Source: JBBIOU01 sp037443205
GTDB lineage: Bacteria > Bacteroidota > Bacteroidia > Flavobacteriales_D > UBA2798
DNA: 64,000 nt
Assembly (NCBI GenBank): GCA_037443205.1
Contig: JBBIOU010000002.1
Location: 124,001-188,000 of the forward strand
Reading direction: 5' to 3'
Shown: positions 1 through 8,368 of the stretch, one piece after another
Position numbering within the stretch: position 1 is the stretch's first letter
Layout: each line of letters opens with the position of its first letter
The notes under the pieces: model-generated
Told to the model about the DNA's origin: nothing
Database searches by the model: none
What the model saw: the letters and a program-made list of their open reading frames with translations, nothing else
Program-made: the position numbers and the translations under genes

Positions 1-502
1 CAGCGGGCGAATAACACCATTTTTTAAAGGGACATATTTGTATGGGGCAAGGCAAATCGTCTATTACAGGTGAAAAATTTGAGGATACAAAGGGTGAAAT
101 CACCAGTTCTGCTTTGATACAAAACTCTGTGTTTACCGAATTTTGTATGTTTAATATTCCTGCATTACGGTTAGGGTCTAATACACTTAGGGTATAAGAA
201 CCATAACCCGGGTAGGTGTGCTCTCCTACATAATAATTCAGAGAATGGTTCGGCCCCGTGGGTGGATTTGTTAGTCTGTTTAATGTGTCTTTTTCACCAT
301 CTCCCCATTGTATTTCTATTTTAGGTCTGTCGGCAATATTTTGTCCTTCATTGGTGCAAATGATGATGGTGGCTTTATACCTCAACGGCTGACCGGCAAC
401 AGGCTCAAACAAAATCTGACCTCCGCGATTATGTGTAGCTAATACTTTTGGAAAAAAACCAATTATTAAGATCAATACTATTAATATCCGATTAAATATC
501 AT
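1..502 (-). CDS. N-terminal part of an exported PKD/gliding-motility-type protein (cut by window edge)
   Basis: The reverse strand is open from an ATG at 500-502 to the left edge, 167 codons with no stop. It starts with a Sec signal peptide (MIFNRILIVLILIIGFF, then a small-residue region ending VLA) followed by THNRGGQILFEPVAG. This resembles the 'THIVGGE' start of large Bacteroidota surface proteins that end in a gliding-motility or T9SS C-terminal domain. The rest is beta-rich, with an IQWGDGEKDTL stretch typical of PKD folds. The C-terminus is outside the window, so the sorting domain cannot be confirmed. The call as a secreted surface protein is fairly safe; its function is unknown. Confidence 0.75.
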   Translation of the reverse strand, partial: MIFNRILIVLILIIGFFPKVLATHNRGGQILFEPVAGQPLRYKATIIICTNEGQNIADRPKIEIQWGDGEKDTLNRLTNPPTGPNHSLNYYVGEHTYPGYGSYTLSVLDPNRNAGILNIQNSVNTEFCIKAELVISPFVSSNFSPVIDDLPCPIQICPFKKWCYSPA

Positions 503-882
503 TACAACGGCAAAATAATAAATTCTGAAACATTAAAACACTAATTTATATAATTTATTTTATATGATTTTTATTTTTTTAACGAATGGTGCTGATTTTT
601 GTTTTTGGTTCATGGTTATTGGTTTATGGTTATTTTATGCCTGATTAACATTAATAATTTAACAAAACTAAGGTAACATTTGGATTATCTGCTCACAGGC
701 GTAAATTATTTATCAGTGTGCGTAAGAAGAATTTATGGATAACGTAAATTTTTGTCTCTTGCTTATGGCTTTCAAATTATCCGGAATTGAAAACATAATT
801 TATCTACAAGCCAAATAAACTGGCGATTGCAGGTTTAAAAAGTGCAGATAACTAAAAGTATTACCTTTGTAAAAAAAATCAG
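503..882. other. Intergenic region, 380 bp
   Basis: This AT-rich gap separates two divergent genes. I see no gene in it. It contains a 14-bp tandem repeat at 607-634 (GGTTCATGGTTATT then GGTTTATGGTTATT) and the pdxA promoter box near its right end. Confidence 0.6.
862..869 (+). promoter_or_regulatory. -7 promoter box of pdxA (TACCTTTG)
   Basis: TACCTTTG matches the Bacteroidota -7 consensus TAnnTTTG and lies 13 bases before the pdxA ATG, so the leader would be very short. No clear TTTG -33 element is seen at the usual distance. Confidence 0.6.
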
Positions 883-1953
883 ATGTCTCAGCAGCAAAAT
901 AATTCTATCAAAATAGGCATAAGTATTGGCGATATAAATGGCATTGGCATGGAAATAATTATGAAAACTTTTGCCGATAATCGTATATTAGAAAATATTA
1001 CCCCAATAGTATATGGTTCAGGTAAAATTGCCTCTTATTATAAAAAAGCTTTAAACTTCAACGAGTTTAATTTTCATGTGGTAAATCACATCGAGGATAT
1101 AAAGCCCCAAAAGGCAAATTTGTTGAATATTTGGTCAGATGAAGTTATCATCAACATGGGGCAGGCCACCGAAAATAGCGCTAAATATGCTTTTCGCTCG
1201 CTCGAAGCTGCTGTAAAAGATTTAGCTGGCGGAAAAACAGATGCCTTGGTAACCGCTCCCATTAACAAAAAACTATTGCAAAGCGATCGTTTTAAATTTC
1301 CCGGACATACCGAGTATTTAGCAAACTTATCAAATGTTGATGAAGCCTTGATGATGATGGTGTCTGACAATCTGCGTGTTGGCCTGGTTACCGCACATAT
1401 ACCGCTTAGTCAGGTAAGTTCAACCCTTACAAAAGAAAAAATATTAAACAAGATAAAAATGATGCACTCTTCTCTGCAGCGCGATTTTGGTATTGCCAAG
1501 CCTAAAATTGCTGTGTTAGGACTTAATCCGCATGCGGGCGAAGAGGGTTTGCTCGGTAAGGAAGAAAAAAACATCATCGAACCGGCAATCACTCAGGCAT
1601 TTAATGCAGGTATTGTGGCCATTGGCCCTTATCCGGCAGATGGTTTATTTGGTTCAGGCAACTTTAAAAATTTTGACGGCATCTTAGCTATGTATCACGA
1701 TCAAGGGTTAACACCCTTTAAAACTCTGGCTTTTGATAATGGCGTAAATTACACAGCCGGTCTGCCTATTGTACGCACCTCGCCCGACCACGGCACCGGA
1801 TACGACATTGCCGGCAAGGGCATTGCCAACGAAAGCTCTTTCCGTAATGCTGTGTTTTTAGCCAGAGATATTTACCTGCAACGCAAATGGCATAAACAAA
1901 TAAGTGCAAATCCGCTGCAAAAACAACAAATAGCCATAGAAAAAGGCGAATAA
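883..1953 (+). CDS. pdxA: 4-hydroxythreonine-4-phosphate dehydrogenase PdxA
   Basis: PdxA oxidises 4-phosphohydroxy-L-threonine in the DXP-dependent pathway to pyridoxal phosphate, using NAD and a divalent metal. The 356-residue length is normal for the family. The metal-binding histidines are visible in three conserved blocks: FPGHTEYLA, LNPHAGEEG and MYHDQGLTPFK. The C-terminal block RTSPDHGTGYDIAGKG is also typical. It is first in a same-strand run leading into the DUF177-rpmF-plsX-fabH cluster, 56 bp upstream of the DUF177 gene. That gene has its own promoter box, so PdxA may be a separate transcription unit. The start is fixed by the promoter box just upstream. Confidence 0.95.
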   Translation: MSQQQNNSIKIGISIGDINGIGMEIIMKTFADNRILENITPIVYGSGKIASYYKKALNFNEFNFHVVNHIEDIKPQKANLLNIWSDEVIINMGQATENSAKYAFRSLEAAVKDLAGGKTDALVTAPINKKLLQSDRFKFPGHTEYLANLSNVDEALMMMVSDNLRVGLVTAHIPLSQVSSTLTKEKILNKIKMMHSSLQRDFGIAKPKIAVLGLNPHAGEEGLLGKEEKNIIEPAITQAFNAGIVAIGPYPADGLFGSGNFKNFDGILAMYHDQGLTPFKTLAFDNGVNYTAGLPIVRTSPDHGTGYDIAGKGIANESSFRNAVFLARDIYLQRKWHKQISANPLQKQQIAIEKGE

Positions 1954-1984
1954 ATATTTTTCTGCTCATCTCAATTAATTTTTT

Positions 1985-1992
1985 TAACTTTG
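1985..1992 (+). promoter_or_regulatory. -7 promoter box of the DUF177-rpmF-plsX cluster (TAACTTTG)
   Basis: TAACTTTG fits TAnnTTTG and lies 17 bases before the ATG at 2010, within the gap after pdxA. It suggests the ribosomal-protein and lipid cluster can be transcribed on its own. Confidence 0.55.
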
Positions 1993-2009
1993 CCGTTCAT
2001 TTTCAAAGT

Positions 2010-2519
2010 ATGGGCAGGCACGATAACTACAGCATACAGTTTTCAGGCTTAAGTACAGGAACCCATCACTTTGATTTTGATGTTGAAGAAGCGTTCTTTG
2101 AACAGTTTAAAAATGATGAAATTAAAAACTCCCACATCTCAGTTAGTGTAGAACTGCAAAAGCATGCAAATATGCTGGAGTTGTTTTTTAACATACACGG
2201 AACACTAACAGTAATGTGCGATATTTGTATAGACGATGTGAACATCCCTATAACTAGCCGGGAAAAACTAATTGTAAAATTTAGTGAAGACACAGCCACA
2301 CAGGATGAAATACTGACGCTGCCGCCCGGAGAGCACGAAATAAATATTGCACCTTATATTTATGAATTTGCTGTATTAGCCTTGCCGGCAAAACGAACAC
2401 ACACAGCAAACAATTGCAATAAAGAAATGATTAAAAAAATTAATGAGCATACTAAAAAAGCTTCAACCCACGATACAGATCCGCGATGGGCAGCTTTAAA
2501 AAACATAAAGTTAAATTAA
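2010..2519 (+). CDS. DUF177 (YceD-like) family protein
   Basis: This 169-residue protein belongs to the DUF177/YceD family, whose gene sits directly before rpmF in most bacteria. The family has been linked to 23S rRNA processing or ribosome assembly, but its exact role is not settled. Visible features are the central CDICID motif (a variant of the family's CxRC-type motif), the acidic LPPGEHEINIAPYIYEFAVLA stretch, read here as the LPPG..INIAPYI..LALPAKR core, and the C-terminal DPRWAALKNI that is typical of Bacteroidota members. It lies 12 bp before rpmF, which supports the assignment. Confidence 0.85.
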   Translation: MGRHDNYSIQFSGLSTGTHHFDFDVEEAFFEQFKNDEIKNSHISVSVELQKHANMLELFFNIHGTLTVMCDICIDDVNIPITSREKLIVKFSEDTATQDEILTLPPGEHEINIAPYIYEFAVLALPAKRTHTANNCNKEMIKKINEHTKKASTHDTDPRWAALKNIKLN

Positions 2520-2531
2520 AACTATTGAGCC

Positions 2532-2723
2532 ATGCCAAATCCTAAACGCAGACACTCAACCCAAAGAAGAGACAAAAGAAGAACACATTACAAAGCAGAA
2601 GCCAAAAATGTAGCTATTTGCCCAACCACCGGTGAACCTCATTTATTTCACCGTGCATACTGGTTAGACAATAAAATGTACTACAAAGGCAAAGTAGTAA
2701 TTGATAAAACCACTGAAGCCTAA
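2532..2723 (+). CDS. rpmF: 50S ribosomal protein L32
   Basis: L32 is a small basic protein of the large ribosomal subunit. The start MPNPKRRHSTQRRDKRR is diagnostic, and the 63-residue length is normal. The C-terminal half has ICPTTGEPHLFHRAY with a single cysteine. The four-cysteine zinc ribbon of other L32 proteins is therefore absent and this is a zinc-independent form, as is usual in this phylum. It lies between the DUF177 gene and plsX, the standard order in many bacteria. Confidence 0.96.
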   Translation: MPNPKRRHSTQRRDKRRTHYKAEAKNVAICPTTGEPHLFHRAYWLDNKMYYKGKVVIDKTTEA

Positions 2724-2765
2724 GGCTGTAAACCAAGCATATTCTGTCTCGTTTCTGAGGTGAAG

Positions 2766-3707
2766 ATGAGAATAGGTATAGATGTTTCAGGGGGCGATAA
2801 TGCCCCTATGAGCAATATTAATGGTGCTTTGGAAGCAAGTAAAGAGCTTCCGGCAGATGTGGCATTGGTACTTATCGGAGACAAATCCCAAATACAACAG
2901 GCACTTCAGCAATCAGGCATTAATACTGATGCTTATGAAATTATACATGCGCCCGATACCATCAGTATGCACGATCACCCCACGCAAGCTTTAAAACAAA
3001 AGCCACAATCAAGCATCTCTAAAGGCTTTGCACTGTTAAAAGAAAACCATATTGATTGCTTTGCCAGTGCCGGAAATACCGGTGCCATGCTTGTGGGTTC
3101 AATCTACAGCGTAAACAATATACCCGGAGTAATCAGACCTTGTATTACCTCTATTTTACCCAAACTGGAAGGCGGAGTAAATATTATTTTAGACGTAGGC
3201 TCGAATGCCGATTGCAAGCCCGATGTATTATATCAATTTGGCTTGTTAGGCTCGGTGTATGCCGAACAGGTATATGGAATAAAAAATCCCAAAGTAGGTT
3301 TGCTAAACATTGGCGAAGAACCCGAAAAAGGAAACCTGCTGGCTCAGGCAGCTCATAACCTGATGAAAAATAATGCGGATTACAACTTTATAGGCAATGT
3401 AGAAGGCCGCGATATATTCAGAAACAAAGCCGATGTAATAGTTTGTGACGGTTTTACCGGAAATATAGTATTAAAAGAAGCCGAAGGCATATACTGGCTG
3501 ATGCGTAAAAGAGGAATAAGCGATGAATATTTTGAAAGATACAATTATGAACACTATGGCGGTACTCCGGTATTAGGCATCAACTCCAATGTAATTATCG
3601 GACACGGTATTTCAAATGCCCGGGCAATAAAAAACATGATACTTTTGTGCTATGATGTGGTTAAAGCCCGCTTATCCCAAAAAATAAAAGAAGCATTCTC
3701 AAAATGA
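2766..3707 (+). CDS. plsX: Phosphate acyltransferase PlsX
   Basis: PlsX converts acyl-ACP to acyl phosphate, the first step of phosphatidic acid synthesis by the PlsX/PlsY route. The start RIGIDVSGGDNAPMSNINGA is a variant of the family's 'DAMGGD.AP' motif, with serine-glycine in place of methionine-glycine as seen in this phylum. Further family blocks are SAGNTGAML, LDVGSNADCKPDVL, NIGEEPEKGN and VCDGFTGN. I place the start at ATG 2766, preceded by GAGG; an in-frame GTG two codons earlier (2760) is possible. It overlaps fabH by four bases (ATGA), showing translational coupling. Confidence 0.94.
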   Translation: MRIGIDVSGGDNAPMSNINGALEASKELPADVALVLIGDKSQIQQALQQSGINTDAYEIIHAPDTISMHDHPTQALKQKPQSSISKGFALLKENHIDCFASAGNTGAMLVGSIYSVNNIPGVIRPCITSILPKLEGGVNIILDVGSNADCKPDVLYQFGLLGSVYAEQVYGIKNPKVGLLNIGEEPEKGNLLAQAAHNLMKNNADYNFIGNVEGRDIFRNKADVIVCDGFTGNIVLKEAEGIYWLMRKRGISDEYFERYNYEHYGGTPVLGINSNVIIGHGISNARAIKNMILLCYDVVKARLSQKIKEAFSK

Positions 3708-4687
3708 CAAAAATTACTGCTGCCATAACTGCTGTTGGAGGATACGTACCTGATTACGTACTAACCAACGATGAGCTTTCAACCATGGTTGACACTTCGG
3801 ACGAATGGATAAAAACACGTACAGGCATTTCCGAAAGAAGAATATTAAAAGGCGAAGGCACCTCTAAAATAGGCATAGAATCTATCAAACAAATTTGCCA
3901 GAAACGTAGCATCAGTCCTGAAGAAATTGATATGATTATTGTTGGCACCATTACCCCGGATTACGGTTTTCCTTCTACATCCAACGTTATTTGCGATGCC
4001 ATAGGCGCTAAAAATGCCTGGGGCTATGACATCTCGGCTGCCTGCTCGGGTTTTATCTATGCATTGGCTACCGGGGCACAATTTATAGAAACAGGTCGCT
4101 ATAAAAAAATAATTGTTGTAGGTGCCGATAAAATGACCTCCATTCTGAATTTTGAAGACCGAGCAACATGCGTAATTTTTGGTGATGGCGGTGGAGCTGT
4201 TTTGCTGGAACCTACCACTGATGGAACCGGAGTAATTGACTTTGTACTGAAAGCAGATGGTTCGGGCAGACAATACCTCTTACAACCGGCCGGAGGTTCG
4301 CTGATGCCGCCAACCCACGAAACCATTGATAAAAAACTACACTATGTACATCAGGAAGGCAAAACCGTATTCAAATTTGCCGTAACCAACATGGCTGATG
4401 TGTCGGTAGAAATTATGCAAAGAAACCAACTCAAAGCCGAAGATATTGCCTGGTTGGTTCCGCACCAGGCTAATTTACGAATCATTGATGCTACTGCCGA
4501 AAGGATGGGTATAGACAAATCTAAAGTAATGATAAATATCGAAAAATACGGCAACACTACTGCCGGCACCATACCTTTATTGCTTTGGGAGTGGGAAAAT
4601 AAACTCAAAAAAGGTGATAACCTGGTTTTATCAGCCTTTGGCGGGGGCTTTACCTGGGGTAGCATTTATTTAAAATGGTCGTATTAA
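3704..4687 (+). CDS. fabH: Beta-ketoacyl-ACP synthase III FabH
   Basis: FabH condenses acetyl-CoA with malonyl-ACP to start fatty acid elongation. The catalytic triad is visible: Cys114 in ISAACSGFIYA, His in LVPHQANLRIID and Asn in KYGNTTAGTIPL. The 327-residue length and the C-terminal LSAFGGGFTWGSI are normal. It starts inside the last codon of plsX and is 42 bp upstream of accB, so PlsX, FabH and acetyl-CoA carboxylase subunits are made together. Confidence 0.96.
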   Translation: MTKITAAITAVGGYVPDYVLTNDELSTMVDTSDEWIKTRTGISERRILKGEGTSKIGIESIKQICQKRSISPEEIDMIIVGTITPDYGFPSTSNVICDAIGAKNAWGYDISAACSGFIYALATGAQFIETGRYKKIIVVGADKMTSILNFEDRATCVIFGDGGGAVLLEPTTDGTGVIDFVLKADGSGRQYLLQPAGGSLMPPTHETIDKKLHYVHQEGKTVFKFAVTNMADVSVEIMQRNQLKAEDIAWLVPHQANLRIIDATAERMGIDKSKVMINIEKYGNTTAGTIPLLLWEWENKLKKGDNLVLSAFGGGFTWGSIYLKWSY

Positions 4688-4729
4688 AAGAATTAACTAT
4701 TTTTACCCCCTAACAAAATTTAATCGGAT

Positions 4730-5218
4730 ATGAATATAGAAGAAATACAAGACCTGATAAAGTTTGTTGCTAAATCAGGCGTTAGCGAAGTTGAAATTGA
4801 AAAAAAAGATTTCAAGATTGTAATTAAAGCCGATAAAAAAGCAAAAACAGAAACCATCGTGCCCGTTGCTCAGCCGGTTACCACATTGGCTGCCCAACCG
4901 GTTGTTCAACCTGTTGTAACAACCGTACAACCGCAGGCAGAAACCCCTAAAAACAATTCCGGTAGCGATGAATCTAAATATGTTACCATAAAATCACCTA
5001 TGATAGGCACTTTTTATCGCTCGCCAGGGCCCGACAAACCCCCGTTTGTTAATGTAGGTGATGTTGTTAAACCCGGCTCTGTAATCTGCATCATCGAAGC
5101 CATGAAATTGTTTAACGAAATAGAATCAGACATTAGCGGTAAAATAGTAAAAGTATTGGTAGATGATGCTAAACCCGTTGAATACGATCAACCCCTGTTT
5201 TTAGTTGACCCTTCTTAA
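4730..5218 (+). CDS. accB: Biotin carboxyl carrier protein of acetyl-CoA carboxylase
   Basis: AccB carries the carboxylated biotin between the biotin carboxylase and carboxyltransferase subunits. An N-terminal helix (MNIEEIQDLIKFV) and a flexible Pro/Gln/Val/Thr-rich linker (about residues 45-78) lead to the biotinyl domain (about 85-162). The biotin-accepting lysine is Lys126 in the motif IEAMKLFNEI. The 162-residue length is normal. It is 68 bp before accC, with a hairpin in the gap. Confidence 0.96.
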   Translation: MNIEEIQDLIKFVAKSGVSEVEIEKKDFKIVIKADKKAKTETIVPVAQPVTTLAAQPVVQPVVTTVQPQAETPKNNSGSDESKYVTIKSPMIGTFYRSPGPDKPPFVNVGDVVKPGSVICIIEAMKLFNEIESDISGKIVKVLVDDAKPVEYDQPLFLVDPS

Positions 5219-5239
5219 AGCCACATCAATATAATTATA

Positions 5240-5268
5240 AAAATGCTGCCCCAACCGGGTGGCATTTT
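5240..5268 (+). terminator. Hairpin between accB and accC (attenuator or weak terminator)
   Basis: The arms at 5240-5251 (AAAATGCTGCCC) and 5257-5268 (GGGTGGCATTTT) form a 12-bp stem with two G-T pairs and a five-base loop. A TTTTAATT tail follows. It may reduce read-through from accB into accC or protect the 3' end of the accB message. Confidence 0.6.
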
Positions 5269-5286
5269 AATTAAAATACATACAAT

Positions 5287-6672
5287 ATGAGTAAGAAAAA
5301 AGCGGTTCCTCATAAAGAACAACAATTATTTAAAAAAATACTTATTGCTAATAGAGGCGAAATTGCCCTGCGAATAATAAGAACCTGCAAAGAGATGGGC
5401 ATAAATACGGTTGCCGTTTATTCGGTAGCCGATAAAGACAGCCTGCATGTACGTTTTGCCGATGAAGCAGTATGTATAGGTCCTGCTCCCAGTAAAGAAT
5501 CATACCTAAACATGAGTCGCATTATTGCTGCAGCCGAAATTACCAATGCAGATGCCATACATCCCGGTTACGGTTTTTTATCGGAAAACGCAAAATTTTC
5601 TAAGGTTTGCCAGGAAAACAGAATAAAATTTATAGGTGCCACACCCGAACAAATAGATGCTATGGGCGACAAAGCCAAAGCCAAAGACACCATGAAAGCT
5701 GCCGGGGTACCTGTTATACCGGGTTCAGACGGATTATTAGAGAGTTTTGAAGAAGCTAAAAAAGTGGCCAAACAAATAAAATATCCTGTAATACTTAAAG
5801 CTACGGCAGGCGGTGGAGGAAAAGGTATGCGCCTGGTATGGAAAGAAGAAGACCTGGAGGCAGCCTGGGATTCTGCCCGGCAAGAAGCCGCAGCAGCTTT
5901 TGGCAATGATGGGGTATATATGGAAAAATACATTGAAGAACCCAGACACATTGAAATACAAGTAGCAGGCGACCAATACGGCACAGCCTGCCACCTCAGC
6001 GAAAGAGACTGTTCCATACAACGAAGACACCAAAAATTGGTAGAAGAAACTCCTTCGCCTTTTATGACCCCCGAGTTGCGTAAAAAAATGGGCGATGCTG
6101 CCATCAAAGCTGTAAAAGCCATAAAATACGAGGGTGTAGGTACTGTAGAGTTTTTGGTAGATAAACATCGCAACTTCTATTTTATGGAAATGAACACCCG
6201 TATTCAGGTAGAGCATACCATAACCGAAGAAGTGATAGATTATGATTTGGTAAAAGAACAAATTAAAATTGCCGCAGGGGTACCTATTTCGGGCAAAAAT
6301 TACGAGCCTTTATTGCATTCAATACAATGCCGAATCAATGCCGAAGACCCCTTTAAAAATTTTGCCCCCTCACCGGGTAAAATCACCAATTATCACAGTC
6401 CCGGAGGGCATGGAATACGTATTGATACCCATGTATATTCGGGCTACATTATCCCTCCCAATTACGATTCGATGGTAGGTAAACTTATTACCGTTGCCCG
6501 TACCCGCGAAGAAGCAATCACTAAAATGCAAAGAGCATTGGATGAATATATTATAGAAGGTATAAAAACCACTATTCCGTTTCATCAGGCTTTAATGAAG
6601 GATGAAAAATTCAGAAAAGGCGATTTTACTACCAAGTTTGTAGAAGATTTTTGGAAAACAGAAATAAAATAA
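5287..6672 (+). CDS. accC: Biotin carboxylase subunit of acetyl-CoA carboxylase
   Basis: AccC carboxylates the biotin of AccB using ATP and bicarbonate. Domain order is normal: biotin-carboxylase N domain (ILIANRGEIALRIIRTCKE, about residue 17), ATP-grasp domain with the glycine-rich loop KATAGGGGKGMRLVW, the active-site block MEMNTRIQVEHTITEE, and a C domain starting near RINAEDP. At 461 residues it is slightly longer than E. coli AccC because of a lysine-rich 16-residue N-terminal extension. It ends the lipid cluster. Confidence 0.95.
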   Translation: MSKKKAVPHKEQQLFKKILIANRGEIALRIIRTCKEMGINTVAVYSVADKDSLHVRFADEAVCIGPAPSKESYLNMSRIIAAAEITNADAIHPGYGFLSENAKFSKVCQENRIKFIGATPEQIDAMGDKAKAKDTMKAAGVPVIPGSDGLLESFEEAKKVAKQIKYPVILKATAGGGGKGMRLVWKEEDLEAAWDSARQEAAAAFGNDGVYMEKYIEEPRHIEIQVAGDQYGTACHLSERDCSIQRRHQKLVEETPSPFMTPELRKKMGDAAIKAVKAIKYEGVGTVEFLVDKHRNFYFMEMNTRIQVEHTITEEVIDYDLVKEQIKIAAGVPISGKNYEPLLHSIQCRINAEDPFKNFAPSPGKITNYHSPGGHGIRIDTHVYSGYIIPPNYDSMVGKLITVARTREEAITKMQRALDEYIIEGIKTTIPFHQALMKDEKFRKGDFTTKFVEDFWKTEIK

Positions 6673-6691
6673 CCTGTTTTTAACACATATA

Positions 6692-6724
6692 TTTGCATAA
6701 TTCTTTTATTTTAATATACATTTG
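6692..6724 (+). promoter_or_regulatory. Promoter TTTG-N21-TACATTTG for the frameshifted lipoprotein gene
   Basis: A TTTG -33 element at 6692-6695 and a TACATTTG -7 element at 6717-6724 are 21 bases apart, a good match to the Bacteroidota housekeeping promoter. The ATG follows at 6751. A second TAnnTTTG match (TATATTTG, 6688-6695) overlaps the -33 element. Confidence 0.7.
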
Positions 6725-6750
6725 CGGGCAAATTATAAACTATATAAACA

Positions 6751-7169
6751 ATGAAAAACCTACTAAAAATTACCTCAGCAATTGCTTTAGTTGCTGTAGT
6801 TATGGCCGGATGTAAAAAATACGAAGAAGGCCCTGCATTATCATACGTTCTAAAAAAGCCCGTTTAGCCGGTGAATGGAAATTAACTTCTCAAACCGTTA
6901 ACGGCAATGCGGTAACTTTATGCGGCACTACCAATGTTAGCATTAAAAAAGACGGCACATTAACCATGTCAAATACCGGATGTATCGTTAACTATTCATT
7001 AAGCGGAAAATGGGAGCTGGTTGATAATAAAGAAAAAATAAAAGTAGTTTTAGATGGTTCAGGTGATGCTGATGGTGATACTTCTGAAATAGTAATGCTA
7101 AAAAACAAAATGTTGAAATTTAAAGATGTATCCGGCTCTACAACCACTATTTATACTTACGAACAATAA
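6751..7169 (+). pseudogene. Small lipoprotein gene broken by a one-base frameshift
   Basis: Frame 0 from ATG 6751 gives a clean lipoprotein signal (MKNLLKITSAIALVAVVMAGC, shown as signal ending VVMAGCKKYEEGPALS) but stops at TAG 6865-6867. From about 6846 the +2 frame continues as RSKKARLAGEWKLTS to the stop at 7169. Bacteroidota lipoproteins of this type often read GPALSLRSKK, so one T appears to be missing in TCA-T(T)A-CGT near 6844. The rejoined protein would be about 139 residues, with a lipocalin-like pattern (AGEWKL, SGKWELVDNKEKIKV). The promoter and terminator are intact. In frame 0 the heptamer A AAA AAG lies at 6852-6858, so a -1 slip there would also restore the frame. Mutation, sequencing error and programmed frameshifting cannot be told apart here. 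Confidence 0.7.
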
Positions 7170-7192
7170 TTTTAAACAATCATTATTTTTAC

Positions 7193-7227
7193 AACCCGCT
7201 TCTCAAAAAAGCGGGTTTTTTATTTTT
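7193..7227 (+). terminator. Rho-independent terminator
   Basis: AACCCGCTT (7193-7201) pairs with AAGCGGGTT (7209-7217), followed by a run of T with one A. It ends the small lipoprotein unit and lies only a few bases before the next ATG. Confidence 0.85.
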
Positions 7228-7232
7228 TATAA

Positions 7233-7871
7233 ATGACTGCATTAAAAAAAACATATTTATTGATTGGTTTATTATGTTTTTGCAGCACGATAAATGCTCA
7301 ACTGATAGACAGTATTGCCGATAGTTTTAAACATAAACCAACCTTGTATTTTAACTGGGGCTCGCAATATTCCTTTATCAGCAACGAATTTGCCAATATT
7401 AAATGGGTAAAAGCAGGGGTTGATTATGCAGGAACAACCAAAATTGGTATCGGATATAATTGGCTTGCACCAAATCCAGAAAAGATTAAAAATATTGAAG
7501 GAATATATTATAATTCGTTTTTACATTTTAATTATGGCTCTGTATTTATTGAGTACAGCTATTGGAAAACATACCGTTGGGAAGCTTCTATACCGGTTCA
7601 AATAGGCATAGGCAAAGCATACTATAGTTATGTTGATAATTATTACATAAAGCAAAAAACGAGTAAATCATGGTTTATTCTTTACGAACCTATTACTACT
7701 ATAACTTATAGGTTTTTAAGGTACTTTGGGGCCGGAGGCGGTATAGGTTACAGATTGGTATTGATGGACAGAAAGGATATTAAAGAAACTTTAGCTTCGC
7801 CTCTTTTGGTAATAAAAACCAAATTATTTTTTGGCGATTTATGGCATGACACTAAAAATCTTTTTAAATAA
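7233..7871 (+). CDS. Exported protein of unknown function, possibly an outer-membrane beta-barrel
   Basis: This 212-residue protein has a Sec signal peptide (MTALKKTYLLIGLLCFCSTINAQ). The mature part is rich in alternating aromatic residues and glycines (YFNWGSQYSF, KIGIGYNWLAP, SFLHFNYGSVFIEYSYW, YFGAGGGIGYRLVL), as in small outer-membrane beta-barrels. I do not recognise a family. The ATG is only a few bases after the previous terminator, and no promoter box is evident, so it may depend on read-through. Confidence 0.7.
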   Translation: MTALKKTYLLIGLLCFCSTINAQLIDSIADSFKHKPTLYFNWGSQYSFISNEFANIKWVKAGVDYAGTTKIGIGYNWLAPNPEKIKNIEGIYYNSFLHFNYGSVFIEYSYWKTYRWEASIPVQIGIGKAYYSYVDNYYIKQKTSKSWFILYEPITTITYRFLRYFGAGGGIGYRLVLMDRKDIKETLASPLLVIKTKLFFGDLWHDTKNLFK

Positions 7872-7919
7872 ATACAAAGTTTTCAATAAAAATACCCATT
7901 TATATAAATAGCATTGGAC

Positions 7920-8354
7920 TTAGTCTTTATACCCTACCAATATAGAAACACAACCTTCGGGGATGATGCCGGTTAATGATTTTTTGTTTGGAATAGTTAT
8001 TTCTACAATTAATTGTTGTGTTGAGGCCACCTTAAATTCAAAATATTTTTTGTCGGGATTTTTGGCGCTTTCAAAAATTACGTTTCTGTCTGCATCCATA
8101 ACTTTGTAGGTAGCTGTTCCGATAATATCCTGCGAGCATACAAATAATCGGTAGTTTTGACCACTGAAAAAAGTAAGAGACATTTCTGCCTTATCACCCG
8201 GTGATAAAATCGTGTTGTTTAATTTCCCATTGTGTTTATAGGGTTTTAATTCGGGTAAACAAACTTTTTTTGTATATGACTTACATTGTGCCGCTGTTTC
8301 TGTAAATGCATATAGGGTAATAAATGCTGCCAATAGGTATTTTACGGTGTTCAT
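7920..8354 (-). CDS. Exported protein of unknown function
   Basis: This 144-residue protein has a signal peptide (MNTVKYLLAAFITLYAFTETAAQ). The mature domain looks like a small beta-sandwich (SPGDKAEMSLTFFSGQNYRL, then IIGTATYKVMDADRN), with three cysteines in the mature N-terminal region and body and a fourth near the C-terminus (EGCVSILVGY). It follows the next lipoprotein gene by 14 bp on the same strand, so the two are probably co-transcribed. I do not recognise a characterised family. Confidence 0.75.
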   Translation of the reverse strand: MNTVKYLLAAFITLYAFTETAAQCKSYTKKVCLPELKPYKHNGKLNNTILSPGDKAEMSLTFFSGQNYRLFVCSQDIIGTATYKVMDADRNVIFESAKNPDKKYFEFKVASTQQLIVEITIPNKKSLTGIIPEGCVSILVGYKD

Positions 8355-8368
8355 AAGGAAAGTATTTT

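Noticed and set aside
5568..6173. 201-codon reading frame antisense to accC
   Set aside because: It lies wholly within accC on the other strand, has a composition of a shadow frame (Cys, Ser and Pro rich) and no start signal or motif.
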